From: Lepas anatifera
Lineage: Eukaryota; Arthropoda; Thecostraca; Lepadidae
Assembly (NCBI GenBank): GCA_034440635.1
Contig: JAOTON010001686.1
Span: 29,569-93,568 of the forward strand
Reading direction: 5' to 3'
DNA length: 64,000 bases
Numbering within the stretch: the first letter of the stretch is position 1; every line of letters starts with the position of its first letter. Below the pieces are notes generated by a model, which was not told where the DNA came from, searched no databases, and saw only the letters and a list, made by a program, of their open reading frames with translations. Made by a program: the position numbers and the translations under genes. Shown one piece after another: positions 60,240-64,000 of the stretch.

Positions 60240-61205
60240 CGATATGTGAAGGGTACCTAACACGAAGGCCAAGTTCAAAAGTCACAGACCAAAGCTATTG
60301 ACCCAAATGTTTTCGGTCAGACGACGTCACTCAGCAGACGTATATTAAGATGTGACGTCATGCTTAAGGTTACTCAATGTTAAGGTCAAGGTCATTGTTT
60401 TTTCAAAGGCATTGGTTCAAGGTCAAGCTTGCATTTCCCGCCAAGTGTTTTTTATATTGCTTGTTGTAGTGTACAACTTCCTGCGATCGCATTTGAATAC
60501 ACCAGGCTGGATAATTGTTGGCTTTTCTGGCCAACCATGGCAGCCTTGGTTACCCTTTAGCTTTATATTGCGAACCCAAAACATGTCAGTCACCTCATAT
60601 TTCATCAATTTTACTCAGAAACTTTTTTATCTCTCGTGGTGATTACGTTTTATTGTTAGTAGATTCCAAAATATAAGGCTGCCGAGTGTCAATAGGCAAG
60701 CGATCGATAGCTGGGAGCAAACAACACAAGCTACATGTTGATTCGCCAGTGTGTGGGCAATAGTTCGCTAACAAAAGAACAAAAAGTGTTTAGCATCGTG
60801 TGTGCAGATTTAAGTACAATGTCTGTAAATTATTGGGAATATATCACATGATGACGTAAATGGCCAATGGCTTTTAATAGCTTTGAACCTAAAATTTCAC
60901 AGAACATTGTGTGGGTCGTTCCATCCATGGCCTTAGTCTTCCTTTGGCGTATTTCCAACAATTTTGCGCATAATCACGGCACTTCCCAAAAGGTTCCCAG
61001 CACGGCCTAGATCTAATATTTATGACCTCGTTTGACCTTGAATGTAGTGATCAAGCTCAATAAAAGTTTAGCATAATATCAGCATAGCCCTGACAAAGCC
61101 AACAAACGGGCGTTTCCGGCTCTCTTAGTTTCCGAGATCTCAGAAAGACTTGAGGACTCCTCTCCACTGCGCGTTGACGCTAGCCCCTTCTACTGCGCAT
61201 GTTAA
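60240..61205 (+). mobile_element. TTAA-element family D, copy 2
   Basis: Shares ordered blocks with D copy 1: GGTCAAGGTCATTG, GCATAATCACGGCACTTCCC, AGCACGGCCTAGATC, GACCTCGTTTGACCTTGAA and the terminal CCACTGCGCGTTGACGC. TTAA at 61202-61205 ends it. An A element begins only 11 bp later. The left end is not defined. Confidence 0.65.
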
Positions 61206-61215
61206 TGAACTACGA

Positions 61216-62213
61216 TTAACCCGCGCTCCACCGGGGGTCCGGTGCCACACTTCCCTTACAGGGACATCGATGCCCCTCCCCCTCAAACTCCGAAAATATA
61301 GCGCAAATCTGCAAAGTGAATTAGAAAGCTCGCGTGAATTCAAGAAACTACTTCTCATGTTTAAGCGCTCAGGTCAATGGTTAGACCCCCTGAGTTCAAG
61401 TTAGGTCACGATAGGCTATTCTCACTCAAATGTGCAATGCTTAAGAAAACTGGGCATAACTCGTATGCCATTAAAGCTTTTGATATCTGCGAAGTACATT
61501 TGGTAGGAAAAACATTTCTCCGCTATGTGGAACGTAATGACCTCCCGCCAGTGGTTTGACCTCCAGAGGTCACCTCGTGACCTAATATGACCTGAGGTCG
61601 CAAAATGTCAGAAAGTGACCTTGCCATGTATCAAATGCAAGCCAGTGACAAGTCATGTACGATGAAGTTTTATTCAGCGCTCTAGCTTAATTAGGTCAAA
61701 AGTTATTGTCAAAATACTGTTATTGACCCCTGGTGACCTTGGATGACCTCGGATAGGTCAAAGGGAAAATATGGTCCATGGGATCCGTGAAAAGGTGTCC
61801 AAGAACGCTTTCCTGAGCAAGCGGAGCATTTGCAATCGTTTTTGTGACTTTTAATCATAAGGCAACTTTTCCCCATGCTTTTTCATTGGGAGAGGTCACC
61901 TCGTGACCTGACCCCAGGTCATGAAATCGAAAAATCCCGGATATACATATTGTAAACCCTGGAGGGGTAATAAAGTGTAGGAAGTTTCAAATCAATCGAC
62001 TAAGAAATGTAGCTCTTATAGAGCTCAAAACTTGAAGTGAGGTGACCTTGGTTGACCTCGCCTGGTGACCTGCCGCTGGGTGACCTGGGGTACAAAATTT
62101 CAGGAATGGTGAGAAAATGATGGTAGGAAAATGTGCTGCGTCCTGTCGTTTTTCTGCAATCCCGAAAAAACCCTGGGGAGGCCATCGATGACCCTCGGTG
62201 GGGCGAGGGTTAA
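61216..62213 (+). mobile_element. TTAA-element family A, copy 6
   Basis: A complete A element, 998 bp, with TTAA at 61216-61219 and 62210-62213. Ends are CCCGCGCTCCACCGGGGG and CGGTGGGGCGAGGG. The hexamer core is well preserved although the DR4 has decayed (AGGTCGCAAAATGTCA). The small frame shared by other A copies is interrupted here. Confidence 0.85.
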
Positions 62214-62334
62214 CCAAACACCATGTTTTGAGTCTTGTCAACAAGCCAGTGTTCTCATTAAATTCGTCTGTGCCAGTCACCAGCCACCACACATTCGACT
62301 AATGTGTTTTATGGTCCTGCCTCCTTAACCTTCG

Positions 62335-63505
62335 CCCGGTGGGGTCTTTTTAGACCCCCTCGGGTTTTTCCAAAGTGACCAAAAAACGGCGGCGCTGCGC
62401 GCCGCCAAACTTAGTCTATCTATTTCTTCATCAGTTTTACATCTTTCCTGAAAATTTTAGCTCAAGGTCATGTTAGGTCAGGTCACTAGGCGAGGTGAAG
62501 TGACCTCACCTAAAAAAATGTTTAAGACTGCATAACTAAAAGGCGGGTTAATTGATCAAGTTGAAATTCATACCACATATTGGGCCCACCAGGAGCTACA
62601 ACATATGTTCCGGGATTTTTCACATTGGTGACCTAAGTTTATGTGCAGAACATGACCTCCCCATTGTACATACATGGGGAAAATCACGAAATGGGCTTTT
62701 CTCAGTAAGTATGAGTGGAATCAACTTCAAACATCGGTTACGGCCTACTCCTACCTCATTTTTGAAGTTAATGCTAAAAAATTTGGCTTGTGACCTTTGA
62801 AAGGTCACCTTAGGTCAAATAAACATTTTTTAGTGCTTTACTCTATTAATTTTGAATAAACAAAGATAGAGCTTTTATTTTATCACCGAAGTGTTTGTAT
62901 AGTCACTGCAAGTCAAATGATATGTATCATGACTATACCAGGTCAAGTTAGGTCACACCGTTGACCTGGGTCAGGTCAAATTTTCAAATTTGAGCTGGCA
63001 TAGCAATATTATATATCATTCGATTTGTATTGACGAGACGATGACAATGGTGCATCAACTATGGCTGTATCCTGCTTGGTTTAGAATTTATTAGCGAAAA
63101 TGGAAACGCCCTTATGCATGGGTGGCTATGGACATTGCCAGGAACATTCCCAATATTCAGTGACCTGTAGCTCCCTAGGCTTTGAGCTGACACGAAAATG
63201 AACTGCGATGAAAGAGCAACTCAAGAGCTTTCGAATGGTGTTAGAAAAATTTTTCTAGCTATCACAGGTTCTGAGATATAGGAGGTTTTCTTAGTACACC
63301 ACATATACCGATTTACTCTATACTCCATAGATACCGACTTTGACCTGTTTTGACCTCTGGTGACCTTAATATTGACCTGAAGAGAAAATTGACTGAAGTA
63401 GTTTCGATATCATTTCCGAAGAGCTTTTGATTGCCGTTTTGCGCTTTTTTTAGCTTTCTTAGTTTTTGAGATCGTGGGGGTCTTTTTAGCCTCCACGATG
63501 TGGAC
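62335..63505 (+). mobile_element. TTAA-element family C, copy 2 (right end lost)
   Basis: The left TTAA (62335-62338) and C terminus CCTTCGCCCGGTGGGG with the palindrome GGGGTCTTTTTAGACCCC are present. The body follows C copy 1 closely to GATCGTGGGGGTCTTTTTAGCC near 63500. It then stops, replaced by three CCACGATG-type units. The terminal 60 bp and right TTAA are missing. Confidence 0.8.
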
Positions 63506-64000
63506 CACGATGGACCACGATGTGGCCGTGCGTGGTAAGCACTTATTCTAATGTCCCGTCACAGGCTATTTCTAAGCTTCATTAATCCGATTCATTATTA
63601 ATGACAGCAATTTCTAACTAGACAAACAACGGGCCACTATTCCCAGAATTTTGTAAAGTCAAAGGTGTCTGTTTTTGAAAGCGAGGAAAGCCAGTTATTC
63701 TCGGGCTTCTGTTACCACTGACTGCGACTCGAAATGTTACAATTAAAATGATCTGAGTAGCAAGAGTGGTGCAATGGGTTTCTTTGTGAAATATGATCTT
63801 CTCGCTGACATAAAACTAGTCAAATTAGTTCCAATAAAGTTTTCGGTTTCGGGCTGCTTCTATATTCCACTAATGCTCGCGTTTAAACTATAGACCTTTC
63901 TTCTAATTTGGCACAAATCATAATATGTGTGTTACCAGAAACGACACGTCGACCCCAGCTTCCAATGCCCATGTCGCATAGTAAGGAATAGCCATAGCAT
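63506..64000. other. Short CCACGATG repeats, then unassigned DNA
   Basis: Three CCACGATG units (about 63493-63524) mark the broken end of the C element. The rest has no recognised feature. Confidence 0.45.

Overview
This window looks like repeat-dense, gene-poor nuclear DNA from an invertebrate animal. The evidence is eukaryotic transposons of several classes (a Penelope-like element with a GIY-YIG domain, a CR1/Jockey-type LINE, a second LINE fragment, tRNA-derived SINEs, DNA-transposon MITEs), long microsatellites and no operon-like coding. I cannot name the species. No host protein-coding exon could be supported anywhere in the 64 kb.

The dominant component is a set of about 0.8-1.6 kb non-autonomous DNA elements bounded by TTAA. 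I call the families A (six copies), B (four), C (several), D (three right ends), E (four partial or complete), F (one), and G and H (ends only). The TTAA duplications and CCC...GGG termini fit piggyBac-like MITEs; Kolobok is the main alternative. A, B, C and E carry a GC-rich palindrome just inside the termini, and A, B and C follow it with a related oligo-T/GCGGCG module. A-D are packed with TGACCT/AGGTCA hexamers. Nested copies let the insertion history be read directly: C sits in B at 14522, A in B at 1644, A in A at 43305, and A in G at 48896. At 14522 the intact empty site survives in two other B copies.

Layout: 1-1.4 kb unassigned; 1.4-2.9 kb B interrupted by A; 3.9-4.1 kb small MITE; 7.1-9.0 kb E elements; 10.0-11.2 kb end of H, then A; 13.8-15.9 kb B with nested C; 16.4-18.0 kb reverse A and reverse C; 18.8-19.5 kb D; 20.4-22.5 kb Penelope-like element between two TA arrays; 23.7-24.2 kb hAT-like MITE and a tRNA-like SINE head; 25.6-26.5 kb B; 28.0-29.5 kb F; 29.6-30.3 kb minisatellite of small hairpin units; 32.6-33.1 kb GA array; 34.4-35.3 kb reverse B; 37.2-41.9 kb near-full-length but frameshifted LINE; 43.1-45.3 kb A inside A and a C-like copy; 46.4-47.6 kb E; 48.9-49.9 kb A inside G; 51.2-51.5 kb MITE with 35-bp inverted repeats; 51.8-52.4 kb C-like; 53.3-53.8 kb SINE with target duplication; 55.4-56.7 kb SINE and degenerate reverse transcriptase; 56.9-57.3 kb hAT-like MITE; 58.4-63.5 kb D, A and C copies.

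Nothing here forms a pathway. The retroelement ORFs are broken and no DNA transposase is present, so the MITEs would need an enzyme encoded elsewhere. The most unusual signal is the dispersal of nuclear-receptor-type half-sites, including perfect DR4 arrangements, by the TTAA elements. All family assignments come from reading the sequence by eye; no alignment or database search was run.
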